This document shows positions 10,643-21,878 of a DNA stretch of 50,548 bases, one piece after another. Numbering within the stretch: position 1 is the first letter of the stretch; each line of letters starts with the position of its first letter. The notes beneath the pieces are model-generated. The model was not told where the DNA came from. It saw nothing but the letters and a program-made list of their open reading frames with translations, and ran no database searches. Both the position numbers and the translations under genes were made by a program. This DNA comes from Vitrella brassicaformis (taxonomy: Eukaryota > Sar > Vitrellaceae). The stretch is taken from the NCBI GenBank assembly GCA_001179505.1, contig CDMY01000359.1, positions 25,656 through 76,203 of the forward strand, given 5' to 3'.

Positions 10643-11708
10643 ACCGAGTAGTACGCCTGCATGCCTCCCATCATCTGCACGGTCACGGCTACCTGCAGCA
10701 ATTGGTGACGCGGACGAGTGTCGCTTGCAGAGGCAGCCCCTTCATGAGCAGTGTCCGACATCTGTGTATCACACACACACACACAGAGAGAGAGAGGAAC
10801 AATTGTTCCTCCGAGTGGCTCTCTTTCCCTTGCCATACCTCAGCGGGTGCCCTTGGGCTGCAGGTGGTCGAGATCTGTTCCTTCTGTGAGCTGGGCTTCT
10901 CTCCTTCTCCGTTGCTCACAGCCACCACACCGACAAAAGCCAATGCCTGCCAAGATCTGCTGCAACACACGGAAATAAGGAGAATTGTTATCGTGTATGC
11001 CCTCGGCTCTTCCTGTCCCGCCATCTCTCACCCCAAATCGTCAGAATGGCATCCACCATATGGAGGTGGTGACACTGACGCAGATCGATATCATCTCGAA
11101 GGCTCTTGATGCGTCACACAGCAGCTCCACACAGCCACGGCGTCATCATCGTCTGAAGAAAGAAGCAATTTTTTCTGCATCTAAGCTCGCAGGATGAAGT
11201 GAAGTGAAGTGGAACCGCTGCTGAAGTGAAGTGAAATAAAGGCGAAGTGTGGTGACACGGGTCAATGAAAGAATCGCCTCACATACCTCACATATATGTC
11301 CAGCTCCGCAAACGCAATACAAAACGGCAAACAAACGTGCTTCACACACAAGACACATCCAGGCAGTCATCCATCCATCCATCCATCCAAGACACTCTCG
11401 CACCTCCATCCACAGTCAGCCTGTCTGTGTGGGACGGCTGGCATGGTCCCGCCATCCTCACTCACAAGCAGACAGCAGACCGACGGCCATTCTCCCCGAC
11501 CACGCCAGCCACACAGTCTGCCTGCGGTGTGTGAGTCGACACACATCCACACGCCCCACACTTATAGACACACATGTACAGCAGACAGCCGGCCACGAGA
11601 CGTACACAAATGCTCCCTGCGTATGTCAAGGTGCGCACACAGCCGTCCGTCAGTGGCGGCGTACACCCACCCATCCACCGCCCCGGCATCCCCATCACCA
11701 ATCACCAA
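10643..11708. other. Spacer with possible 5' exons and simple repeats
   Basis: 10643-10760 may contain a 5' exon of the 9.6 kb gene. 11200-11230 has a gaagt repeat cluster and 11368-11390 a ccat repeat. Past that no exon or RNA gene is supported. Confidence 0.4.
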
Positions 11709-13456
11709 TCACCAGGCTGCCCCATCCCATCTATCACCGCTCCGGCTGTGGGTGAGGGTGGGGCTGCCGTCTGAGCCGGTCATGTCGATGCCGACTCGCT
11801 GGCACTCGGCCGCGATGGCACGATACACCAACTCACACAGCCCCAGATTACGACGACCCGAACCCGCCGAAACCGACCAACACGGCAGACGCACCGCCCC
11901 GCCTATTATGTGCATCTGGCCCGTCCGCGCAAACCGCCGCTTGACACACTCGACATGGTGCGCCAGTTTCTCGTTGATGCGACGGCTCAGTGTGGCCTCG
12001 CCGATGGGGATGATGGGCGGCACCTGCCGCTGGTGGTAGCTCACGATCCGCCGGGTGATCTCTTTGGGTAGGGGATGGGTGGGGTCGTGGGTCGGCCATT
12101 CGCCCGTCTTGGTGAGCCGGTTCAGCCGCGCCTGAGGTGGGTCGATGGCCTCGATGGCGTCGTCAACGGCCCGAAGGACGAGGCGGGGAAGACGCTCCAG
12201 CAGATACACCCTATACACACGCAGCAGACGGCGGGCCCACGATGGCTGGCTTGGCTGGGTGGCGGATGATGTGGCAGTGCGTCTGGACGCTGCCTTGGGC
12301 GGGTCGCGAGGGGGCGGGGGCAAGTCGGGCAACGCCGCCCAACTTTCAAGCAGGGCGAGCAGCGTCTCCTCGGTGGCAGCAGGGTTCTGGGCGGCGAGCT
12401 CTAGGGCCGTGTTGGGGCGCCCCACCGGCTCCTTGACCATCTCAGCCGCCCGGTGCTGCAGCAGGAAGCCAACTGTGGCATTGGGATGCGGGGCTTCACA
12501 TGCAAGCTGCAGCAGGGTCCGCCCCCCGTTGTCGCGTGCCATGGTGCATGAGGCGATGCCGCTAGTGATGCCGCCGTAGTGGACGAGGTGGTTGAGGGTC
12601 TGTCGCTGCAGCAGGCCGTCGTCCAGTGGATGGATGCAGAACCACTGCAGCGGCGTCCTGCCGCTGTGGATGTCCAACTCCCTCGCCAATGACCGGGCGA
12701 CAGCCAGCCGCCGCTGCGTGACGTCCTGCTGCTGCTGCTGGGGATCCACGCAATGTGGCAGCAGCCGGTCGACCAGCCTTGCCTTGGCGGCCGGGTCAGC
12801 CATGCACTTGGCGACCTCTCGCAACAGCTGGATGCCCCTGACGACGGGGTGCCGCTGCTGGAGAAGAGCCTCTGCAATGTCGAGCCGGACTCTCTTGATC
12901 GCCAGCTTGATCGGCCAGCCGCCGTCCACGTCTGTACCAGCCTGGATGAGGGCTTCCACGACCTGCCGGGCGAGAGTGTCGTCCTCTATCTGGATGATGG
13001 CGAGTTCGATCAGGGTGCGTCGGGTGCCGCCCACGTGCACTGTCGCCATGACGTCGCACGACGAAGCACTGATGAGGTCGGGGAGGGTGGCAGGTGCGAT
13101 GGTGCCGTTGACGATGCTGGTGGCGAGTTCCTTGGTCGGCTCGCTGGTGTCGGCATCGAATTCGAGCGCACCCAAGCTGTTGACCGGCCCTGCGGCCAGC
13201 CGAGGCGCTGATGGCGGGGGCAGCCGGCCAACAAACCCGCCGACACCTCGGATCTTCGTCCTCCCAGCTGCATGCATGCCTACACCCACGTGCAAAGACA
13301 TGCGCGAATGCATGCGTGTGTGTCCATCGTCATTCCGGTTGGGTGAGTGTGTGTACCTTGCTTTGTGTGGTGTCTGGGTGGCGGGAGTGATGGTATCGGC
13401 GGCCTGAAGACGCCCTTGCGCGGGACAGCCGAGAGTCTGGTCTCGCCACCTGCATG
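11709..13456 (-). CDS. Ankyrin-repeat-like protein (3' part of a longer gene)
   Basis: The main exon 13267-11709 encodes several helix-turn-helix units of ankyrin type: ELAIIQIEDDTLARQVVEAL, SGRTPLQWFCIHPLDDG, GGRTLLQLACEAPHPNATVG and NTALELAAQNPAATEETLLA. A Gln run (DPQQQQQ) and a Pro-rich linker interrupt them. Upstream exons 13456-13357, 13613-13497 and 13731-13668 all splice in phase (GGETRLSAVPRKG, DDQSAPSAPSPPP, polyalanine-SRSSEEDAPFYGD), giving a disordered linker. Phase then continues into exon 14396-13932, so this may be the C-terminal part of a fusion with the 14 kb gene. Ankyrin repeats mediate protein binding; the partner is unknown. Confidence 0.6.
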
Positions 13457-13931
13457 CAGAGAAAACCACATGGATGGACGTGAATGCATAACTGTGTCAA
13501 AGCTGGTATGTACCTTCCTGGGCGTGGTGCTTGGGGGACTTCGAGCCGCCCCTGCGCAAGACGGTATGCCCACGGGGAGGTGGCGACGGGGCCGAGGGTG
13601 CAGACTGGTCATCTGCACGCAGGAACAGACGGGTGCTCGTGACATTTCTTGCACGCATTTCTCGCTTACCATCGCCGTAGAAAGGTGCATCCTCCTCGCT
13701 TGAGCGAGACGCAGCAGCAGCAGCAGCAGCAGCCTGAATGGACACACACACATGGTTCTCTTGCGTGAGTGGACTCGTCCTTCGTTTGTTGTCTGTCCAT
13801 CTGACTGACCTGCAGCTGCAGCTGAGCCGCAACTTGCACTGATCGACATGTACGTACGACACACAAAGGACACCAAACCATTGATGGACGCGCTCTCACC
13901 TCGTTTTCCCCTCCCCCCTTCCCATGCGTAC

Positions 13932-14893
13932 CTGTGGTGTCCAGCAGAGCATCCACGTTGAAGTTGTTGGCGCCTCTCGCGCCAGACCAAGAGCTACAGG
14001 GAACCTGTCCGCCCCCACCCCCACCACCGCCCTCTCCGCCGACAACAGCCTCATCATTGCCCGCCGCCATCCCTTCAGCGGCCTCGCCTCCAAATACACT
14101 GCTGGCGTCAGATCTCCCTCTCCTTGTGTGCCGGTGTGGCCGGCCAGCACGATGAGGCGCGTCGTGTCGGGACCACGGGAGGCGTGTGAATCGATGACGA
14201 GTGTGTTGGGGATCTGGTTGGGTGTGGCAGTGAGGAGGGCCTGGTATGTCGGGGGCAGAAGGGAGGCGGTCACGGGGGCAGACGCGACTTCCTTGAATGC
14301 GAGTGTGTCGTCGGCTGTGGGGTGGGTCAGGATCCTTATGGCGGCGTACTGGGAGAAGGTCGGGTACATGCACTTGGCACCGATGTCCTCCACCACCTGC
14401 AGCACACACAGATGACCACACAGATAAGTTAAGTGCGCCCATTCATGGACTGACGTGTGTTCCCCTCTTTGCTCACGGGGTCGGCGCTAGAGTAGTGCCT
14501 GCGATAGCGGTCGTCCACCCCTCGCTCCATGCTCCCCACCACACGGAAGCGCCGATCCCCCATGCTAAACTCTGCCGCCCCGCCGCCGCGCCGCGCGATG
14601 CTGATGCCCAACCCGAGAGCGCTGCCGAAGGCCGCAAACTGGGCGATGGCCTGGGGCATCCCGCACCGAGTGACGTCTGCCGCACTGGGGAAGTGCTTCT
14701 GGATAGAAGCCGGACAGATGGCCAGCTCGTGGCGGCAAAGCTGCCTCCTGGTAGCCAGCTCGAGGGGCTGCTCCCACCTGTCCCAGTTCCTCATCTCCTC
14801 CTTGAGCTGCGTCACCGTCTGCGTGTACGTGCCCAGCGAGAGGCCCCTTGGCATCCTTGTCGGGTCGGTCTCAGCATAGAGCAGCCGGGGCAC
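13932..14893 (-). CDS. Hypothetical family protein, likely N-terminal part of the ankyrin gene
   Basis: Exon 14893-14477 (MPRLLYAETDPTRMPRGLSL...) joins in phase 0 to 14396-13932 (VVEDIGAKCMYPTFSQYAAI...). It shares MPQAIAQFAAFGSALGLG and the MGDRRFRVVG block with the 8 kb pseudogene and the RLIVLAGHTG block with both family members. Towards the 3' end a second frame gives an acidic/Gly-rich linker (GGEGGGGGGGGQV, NNFNVDALLDTT) that would splice through a 29-nt microexon near 13835 into the polyalanine exon; frame 1 splices there directly. I cannot decide between them. The family function is unknown. Confidence 0.5.
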
Positions 14894-15374
14894 GAGCTCA
14901 GTCCATCGCCGTCTTGGGAGCTGCTTCTTGCACCCGACATCTCAATATGCTCTCTCAGCAGTGGACCGGCAGACGAATCGATGAGGCCGACAGAGTGAAT
15001 GGGTCTCGGCACGTCGAAAGAAGCCGCGGCGCACTACCACAGCCGGCCATTGCATGTGCTGTGCTCGCAGCTCCAGACGGGCTTGTGGTGGAACGAAGGC
15101 GGGGCGCGATGAATCACTTATCAGCTAAGCCGACACGCGTCAGTCAGGCGACGAGCATTGCGTTATCTAAGAGGCAAGGAACGAAGAAGGAATGTGCCTC
15201 TCTGCAGCAGCAGGGTTTCATGGAGCACCCTAAGCGGCCTGGGAGTTGCGATTCAGTTGGCTTACAGATTACACGTAAGGAAGCAAGCAGGCATGCACGT
15301 TCCATCAGCCCCAAAGCACTGAATGCTCTCCTGTTGTCACTCACTCGACGTCCTTTCCTCACCTCAGGTAGCTC
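14894..15374. other. Divergent intergenic region
   Basis: It separates the minus-strand gene starting at 14893 from the plus-strand paralogue starting at 15375. The head-to-head arrangement of two family members suggests an inverted duplication. No TATA box or other element is clear. Confidence 0.4.
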
Positions 15375-16679
15375 ATGGCGTTCCGGGCTCCCACTCGCCA
15401 GCGCCCGAACCCCCGGCCAGTGCCCTCCCTCTGGAGCATCGCACTCAACAAAGCCGCCACCATGGCCATGGCCGGCGAGGGCAGCAGCAGACGTGAGGCC
15501 CTCCTCGCGCAGCTCAGCAGACAGCCCATGACGGAGATCCCAGCTGGCGTGACTCTGCCGGTGGCCCTCGAGCAGCATAAGGAGCAGATCATGACTCGGG
15601 AGGGCCTCCATGGCGTGCTGTCGTTCGCCACAGGCAATGACCTGGAGGCGGCCATCAAGACGGTGTACGTGCTGGAGAAGGGCGGGGCGTGGCGGGAGTG
15701 GGTGGGGCCTCTCCATCTCGCCAAGCACCACGGGTGGGTGGATGCCCTGCCCATCCAGCTGGCGGCCGACGACCTGCAGCACATCGGAAGCAAGGCCACA
15801 TTCGCCAGGCGGCCTGAGAGGGTGCGCCAGTACACCCTGTTTAGCCATCGATTGCGCAAGGGGGGCGAGGATCTGAGTTTCGAGGAGATGGAGGAGATGG
15901 GCACGTGGGGGTACCATGAGGGGCGGTCGGATGGCTGCTACTTCCCGTATGTCGCCAAGGACCCGCCGTGTGACGATAGCGACAGTGAGCCAAACACGAT
16001 GAACCACAGATAGTTTCAGACATTCATAGCCCCCATGTTGTCCATTTGCTTTGTGTGTGCAGACTTGTCTGGTGACAATGGGACATTTGCTACCTTTAGA
16101 GGTGCCGTCCTCTTCAGGTACAGACACACATACGCAACAGGGAGAACAGAGGAGGTCATTCATCAATCGCATTTTCCTCCGTTGCCTGTTTCCAGCATCC
16201 AGTGCGGTGAGACGCTGCGGGGCGTTGAGAGACTCGCAAGCGACGACATCTCCAAGGACCGCCAGCCGCGCCGCTACGCTCGCGCCGCGGCCATCCTGAA
16301 TGACCGATCATCCACTCGCCTGACCACCAAATGGAGCGAGGAAGACCCCGAGACGGGCAGCCCCACCTTCGGCAGCCGCATCACTCTGTATGGCGACAAG
16401 GCGGGCGACGAGTACGCCCTCTACTTGGCCATCGAGCTCAAGGAGGAGTTCCCCGAGTTCGTGATGGATGACGACGACGACGACGACGACGGCCCTGCGG
16501 AGAAGGCCGTGGTGGAGCTGCTGACCACGGCCAGGGGCAGCCAGCAGGAGGCTGCCGTGGCCAAGGCGAGGGAGCTGCTGGGCGAGGACGACGTGCGGCT
16601 GCTGTTTGGTAGCATCTCGTACCAGGCACTGGTGGCACAGAGGGCAGCGGACAATGAGCCGCTGCCGCCGCTCGTCTGA
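15375..16679 (+). CDS. Hypothetical protein, intact member of the local family
   Basis: Three exons, 15375-15984, 16063-16117 and 16196-16679, join in phase (1, then 2) to give about 382 residues ending at TGA 16677. Landmarks are MAFRAPTRQRPNPRP at the start, the second-exon block around TFRGAVLF, SRITLYGDKAGDEYALYLAI shared with the 8 and 14 kb relatives, and a stretch of eight Asp after VMD. The C terminus (EKAVVELLTTARGSQQEAA...) looks helical. No known domain or catalytic motif is seen. Because all joins are open, this is the best copy from which to define the family. It is probably soluble; its role is unknown. Confidence 0.7.
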
Positions 16680-17130
16680 TGTGCTGCTGAACGGGGCTAG
16701 TGGATGAGTGCTAGTGGGTATCTGTTGCCTGCATCTGTACATATACTGTCTTGTGTTCGTTGAGTGGAGGGGAAGCCACGAGGTGACTCAGCTCGGTTGC
16801 TGATGATTGTAGTAATGATTGTGTGTGGGTGGTGTGCCAGCGATGGCGTGGTTGTCCGTCGTGCTGATGTATGCTGCAGCCGTCTTCGCGGCCGCAACAT
16901 GTATCTATCACATGGGTGGCAACCACGCTAACGTCGGCTGGAGCCTGCACACGTGCCGAACCGACAAGAATGAAGTGTCTAGTAGTGAGTAATCTCTTGC
17001 GCATGCTGGACCGAGCTATTCCATTCATATCTGATGATGTATGTCATGTCTTCATCTTGTACGGAAAGCGACAGATGAGCTCAGGTAATCTGTCGCGGTG
17101 CATGTGCACCACAGCAGTGCACATGCAGAT
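16680..17130. other. Spacer, 3' flank of the 15.4 kb gene
   Basis: No convincing exon. A ggat repeat lies at 17141-17160 and a short tandem gggtagcaca repeat at 17202-17221. Confidence 0.4.
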
Positions 17131-17133
17131 GTT

Positions 17134-17465
17134 CATACGGATGGATGGATGGATGGATGGGTGTGTTGGTATCTTGTCCCACCATCCTGCCCTTGTGCAC
17201 AGGGTAGCACAGGGTAGCACAGGGCGCTGACAAATCCTGGCAGATCTGCGCTATCTTAGCTCGCAAGGGGAAAAGGGGGAAAGAAGCGAACGGACTTTTG
17301 AGGCGTACCAGTGAGCACTTTGACGATGGCCCCCTCCATTGCTGATGAGAATCCGTCGTTTGCTGTGAGCACCTTCCGAACGACCGTGGGCGACTTGGGG
17401 AGGGGCTGGAAGGTACGTATATGAGCATCGAAACGAATAGGGAGCAACTCTGAGTCAAAGGTCAT
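17134..17465 (-). CDS. Possible small two-exon gene divergent from the PIERCE1-like gene
   Basis: A minus-strand stretch from ATG 17465 runs through 17310 (PKSPTVVRKVLTANDGFSSA, MEGAIVKVLTG) and ends in a strong gtacgc donor; a cag acceptor lies just before 17410, so 17410-17310 may be a separate exon. A second exon from about 17244 could carry it to a stop near 17134, but that part is low complexity. Its start is 87 bases from the ATG of the PIERCE1-like gene, so the two would share a promoter. The product is not recognised. Confidence 0.3.
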
Positions 17466-17551
17466 CCCCTTGGGTGTGGCAATGCCGCTCTTTCTGTTTT
17501 CTTGCTCAGGCGACTAGTGGTGTTCGCATTGACCAGACAGAGATACCGAAA

Positions 17552-18298
17552 ATGGCAGATGTGATGGGCAGGAAGATGTAAGACGACGCACTTGGCAAGC
17601 ACTTGGGGCACGAACAACGGCATATATTGACTTCTGCGCATCCAACTATGCGTGTTTGTGCAGTTTGGTCAAGGCCCCACTGAGGCCGCAGATAGACACG
17701 AGCGCGTTTCCCTATCTGGAGAGCAACGAGAGAAAGGACAAAGAGAACCAGGCGGACAGGGTCAGCAGGTACGCCATGGGGGCGATGACTCATCCAACAT
17801 TGCTGTGTGATGTCTATTCAGCGCTCACACGATCCCCCGCAAGTTTCGCTGCACTGCGGACAAAATCGAATATCCAGAGGACAGCAGGAAGGTGCGCGGA
17901 CCGAGCAGCAACTGGCCAACCGCCTCGTCCATGACGATCGTCGCCCTTTGTCTTGCAGGGTGCGTCCAACCCTTTGTATGCCACTGCATCGCGTGACTAC
18001 GGGTAAGAGAGATACAGGAGATAAGATCGATGAGCATGACAGCCAGATATGTGTGGATGTGAACGTCACTTGACAGAAAGGAGAAGCCCAAGCAGCACCA
18101 GCTGCCAGGTGACATGTGAGAGACAGAGACATGGAATCCCCTCTCTGTCTCGATTCCTGTATTGATCGATCAGAGCGTTACTTTCCCAAGTCAAATGCAT
18201 TCACAAAGGGGTTCCCTGTGGGCGCCACACGGATGGCTGGCCTCAAGACGGCCGCGACGCGCAGCAATGTCCACAGCGCACTTGACAGATTCTACTAA
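17552..18298 (+). CDS. PIERCE1: PIERCE1-like ciliary microtubule inner protein
   Basis: Six small exons, 17552-17577, 17664-17768, 17822-17891, 17959-18002, 18077-18108 and 18174-18298, all join in phase to give 133 residues, the usual size of Piercer of microtubule wall 1. The diagnostic C-terminal half is present: ASNPLYATASRDYG, KPKQHQLPERYFPKSNAFTK and a closing TRMAGLKTAATRSNVHSALD, matching the family pattern SNxxYG...P..HE.P..FYP.S..F........GM.....L. The protein lies inside ciliary doublet microtubules and helps anchor outer dynein arms in animals and algae (known for the family). Its presence implies the organism builds motile cilia at some stage. Assignment rests on motif recall, not a search. 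Confidence 0.75.
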
Positions 18299-18573
18299 TC
18301 ATAGAAAAAGACGAACTACCTGCTTTTGCGGACAGTATATCGATGCTCTTTCCTGCACGCACTGAATGGACATGACACTCGATCTGTCATTCATGAAAGA
18401 CGTGTGGCAATCTGCACGTCAGGCGCCTCGGTTCTATGTGTGCGGCACGCTGCACAGAGCGTATGCATGTATGTATGTATGTATGTACGCGTACGTATGA
18501 GTGACTGTATTACGCGATCGATATCCGCTGATCGATCGCTTGTCTGAGTCACAAAGAGTTGTCGTCAATCACA
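18299..18573. other. Short spacer
   Basis: Spacer between the PIERCE1-like gene and the first SAM-like gene. It contains a tgta repeat at 18467-18486; no gene is seen. Confidence 0.5.
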
Positions 18574-19451
18574 ATGTCTGATCGGTCGATTGCGAAACGT
18601 GCGGGTGAGATCGGAGAGGCTTACCCCGCACTGGATCGGCACCTTACAGGCCACGTGAATCTGCTTGCAAGGTACACATACTCACACACACTAAGCTCTC
18701 ACTCATTGGATGGTTGTCTGTCTGTCTGTCTGTCTGCTGTCTCTTCTGATGGCTCGTCTCGCCAGACGTCAGTCTGCCCTTGCAGCTCCGGGTAACAAGG
18801 CCATGCAGACATTCACCTGACAATTGTGACTGTCTGTCTGTCTGTCTGTGTCTTGCTTCCTGCTTGTCTGCATGTACTTGTTGGCCGTCTTGGCGTCGCC
18901 TATCCGTTCATCGATCCATTCTTCGACGATGCAGTAAGGAAACCTCAAGAACCAAAGACAGATGACACACCTACTTGTGCTGTGTCATCTACGTCTTCTT
19001 TGTGCACACAAACGCAGGCCCGCCGTCCGTCGAAGGGACGAGATCGCATGGTCACTGAGCACACACTGCTCCCTCATGTGTGAATGTGTGTTGTGGTTCT
19101 CGTCTGACTCAGGCGCTGGAGAAGTGGCTCAAGGAACGCGGCCTGGAGAAACTGACAAACGCACTCCTTAGCAACAACGTTCGCTCTCTCGCGGTATTTA
19201 CACGATTCTCTCTCACCCCCTCTCACCCTCTCTCTCTCTGCGTGTGTGTGTGTGATGTGTGCAGCGGTTGAAGAGGGTTACTCACTACGACAATATCGAT
19301 GAGCTGCGCAACCTGACTGGCCTGACCTGTAGGCTTGATGGATACATGTACGTGCAGACAGACAGAGAGACATACACATCTATGTGTGTGCATGGGTGCA
19401 GTGGTGGAGAAGGCAACGCTGGTTGGGCTGCACCACGCCATCCCCACATGA
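18574..19451 (+). CDS. SAM-like domain protein, tandem copy 1
   Basis: Exons 18574-18671, 18766-18791, 18935-19050, 19113-19193, 19265-19328 and 19402-19451 join in phase to give 144 residues. The C-terminal half reads ALEKWLKERGLEKLTNALLS, NNVRSLA, RLKRVTHYDNIDELRNLTGL and a final helix VEKATLVGLHHAIPT. That order (V-x-x-WL-x3-GL, a buried N-x-V/I turn, L-x-x-LT-x-x-x-L-x-x-L, R/K-rich last helix) resembles a sterile alpha motif, a small helical protein- or RNA-binding module; the match is by eye. The N terminus is short and the third exon (RKPQEPKTDDTPTCAVSS) looks disordered. A near copy follows at 19905. Confidence 0.6.
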
Positions 19452-19904
19452 TACACACACTCATGACACACGAACACCGCATGAATGGAGCAGGGAAAGT
19501 GAGTGTGCTGGATGTCTGGATGAGGAAAGTGAGTGGATGCTCTCACACAGAGATAGACAGAGAGAGAGGGGGACACAGAAGCGATGAGTGGACTGAGTGG
19601 TGAGAGAGGGTGCATGGCTGATCAAATGACTGACTGGATGCATGGATGCTCACTGGCCGTGTCTCTTTTGTTTTGGAATGGCCACGTGCGTCTGGATGTA
19701 CCGATGATGCACGCACGCTGCACCAGACCCTACACGCACGCTGCACAGAACGCACGTGGGGAGGCCTTGTGATCGATTGAAGATCCGGAGGGGAACTTTC
19801 ATTGACGATTTCTTTGACCGAAGACATGTTGGGGCCGGCCAAAGCTGGCAAGATGGGGACGAGATGCCCAGCCGTTCGTCGCTGATCGATTGTTGTGAAT
19901 CACA
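19452..19904. other. Spacer between tandem paralogues
   Basis: No exon is supported. It probably contains the promoter of copy 2; the 20 or so bases before each ATG are similar (ttg-tcg/gtg-aatcacaatgtct). Confidence 0.4.
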
Positions 19905-20800
19905 ATGTCTCGTCGATTAATCGCGATGGCTCGTGGTCAGCTCCCGGAGTTTCTCGAGAGGAATATCGACGCACTGGATCGGCCCGCGCGGTACACACAC
20001 GCACACACACTAAGCTCTCACTCAGTGGCTGGTTGTCTGTCTGTCTGTCTGTCTCGTGTCGCTGTCTCTTCTGATGGCTCGTCTCGGCAGACAGTCTGCC
20101 CCTGCAGTTCCGGGTAACAAGGCCATGCAGACATTCACCTGGCACTTGCGACTGTCTGTCTGTGCCTTGCCTGCTTGATCGCATAATATGCATATGTGCT
20201 GCTCGTCTTGGCGTCGCCCATCCATGGATCCATCCATTCCATTCTTCGATCCATCGACGATGCAGTAAGGAGACGTCAAGAACCAAACACAGATGACACA
20301 CCTACTTGTGCTGTGTCATCTGCGTCTTCTTTGTGCACACAAACGCAGGCCCGCCGACCGTCGAAGGGACGAGATCGCCTGGTCACTGAGCACACACTGC
20401 TCACTCACGTGTGAATGTGTGTTGTGTTTCTTGTCTGATTCAGGCGCTGGAGAAGTGGCTCAAGGGACGCGGCCTGGAGCACCTCGCCCACTCCCTCAAG
20501 GCCCGCGGCGTGGCGTCACTGGCCGTGGGCAAACTATCATACCATCATAATAATCTTACATTACCTCTCTCTCTCTCTCTGTGTGTGTGTGCGTGAGATA
20601 TGTGCAGGAGCTCAAGGAGGTGACTCGCAACCCTGATAAGCTGCGAAGCCTAACCCGCGGCGATCGCGATACCCGCCTGAGCCGTAGGCTTGATGGATAC
20701 ATGAACGTGCAGACAGAGAGACATACACAGATGTGTGTGCATGGGTGCAGTGGAGGAGATAGCAACGCTGGCTGGGCTGCATTGCGCCATCCCCGAATGA
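19905..20800 (+). CDS. SAM-like domain protein, tandem copy 2
   Basis: Exons 19905-19990, 20091-20113, 20266-20381, 20444-20524, 20608-20683 and 20751-20800 join in phase to give 143 residues. Exon number, intron phases and most exon lengths equal those of copy 1, so the pair arose by tandem duplication. The SAM-like part reads ALEKWLKGRGLEHLAHSLKA, RGVASLA, ELKEVTRNPDKLRSLTRGDR and EEIATLAGLHCAIPE. The N terminus differs more (MSRRLIAMARGQLPEFLERN) than the C-terminal domain, which suggests constraint on the domain. A decayed third copy of the SAM-type exon lies on the other strand at 23072-23142. Confidence 0.6.
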
Positions 20801-21878
20801 TAGACACAGACTGAAGTGAAGGAGGGCCGGAGTGAGACTGTGTGGACTGACTGGCTGACTGGATTGTTTCAGTGTGTCTGAGGTGCATGTGGATGGACGA
20901 ATACCCTGACACACTGATGGTGGACTCGTCTCCACCGCTGCGACACTGATGGTGACTCCAGCTGTTGCATGATGAACTCACTCGAATACGGTCGTGTTGG
21001 CTGGCTGGCACATGGGACAAGACAGATACTAAGTGTGGCACTAAGACGCACACAGTCTTGGCTGTGTTGCAGTGTGCGTCTGTGCGGTGTTCCTTCATAT
21101 GTGGCTGTTTGCATGGGCGACCGAGTCTCATGTCCTCAACCAACGACTGCAAACCACACACAGAAAGGACAGCATTGATTGGATGCAGTCACACACTTTT
21201 GCAATTCTGTTCTCTGCCTTTGTCCGTTGTCTCACGAGGCCTGCTGTGAGATTTCTGTCCCGAGTCGAACATACTCCTCGATGAACGTCAAGACATGATT
21301 GATGCCAAGTACTCGTGTCTCTGTCGCACCCACCCCAAAGTCGATGAGCCTATACGGTTTGCACCAAGAAACAACACAATAATACAAAATGCAGACAGCA
21401 ATCTGCTGAACTACACACATTCCGCCTTCGATCAACATGTCTCTCCCTCTCCCGAGCCGATGTCGCCATTATATAAGCGGTACTTGTGGCTTGATCCTCC
21501 CCGTCTCTTCTGGCTTCCTTCCTTTGCTCTCAACTTCCTTTTTTCTGGCGGGGCTGAAGGTGGCCAGCCGCTGGCCCACGAAGGCCGGCCGACAAATCAT
21601 CCATGAGGCTGGTCAAATTATCTTCTTCACTCGTCTCTGCTTGTCACTGGCGGTCGTGAGACGAAGTGTAGTGTGGGCTTGGGGGTGGGGTGGGGTTGGG
21701 TGTGGCGAGAAAAGACGTGGCCAAGGGTTGGAAGGGCTGGTGGTGAGGGAGAGGGTAGAGGAAATTGGGGCTGAGAGCTTAAAGCTGGACCGTTATGGCT
21801 CGTCGTTCGCTTTCCCTGAGCACACACATGACACAGTTGTGAAGAGAATGGCCCTGTAGATCTCGTCATCGAACACAC
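20801..21878. other. Spacer and 3' flank of minus-strand module copy E
   Basis: No exon is supported over most of this stretch. A TATA-like attatataag sits at 21468-21477 on the plus strand without a clear gene after it. 21720-21878 matches the 3' flank of module copies A and F (motif aattggggctgagagctt near 21761). Confidence 0.4.

Noticed and set aside
9692-10651. Plus-strand open frame opposite the 9.6 kb gene
   Set aside because: Gln/His-rich composition typical of the complement of a coding strand; the minus frame has better protein texture.
12592-13407. Plus-strand open frame opposite the ankyrin exon
   Set aside because: It is a GC-rich antisense shadow; the minus strand shows repeated ankyrin-like helices and in-phase upstream exons.
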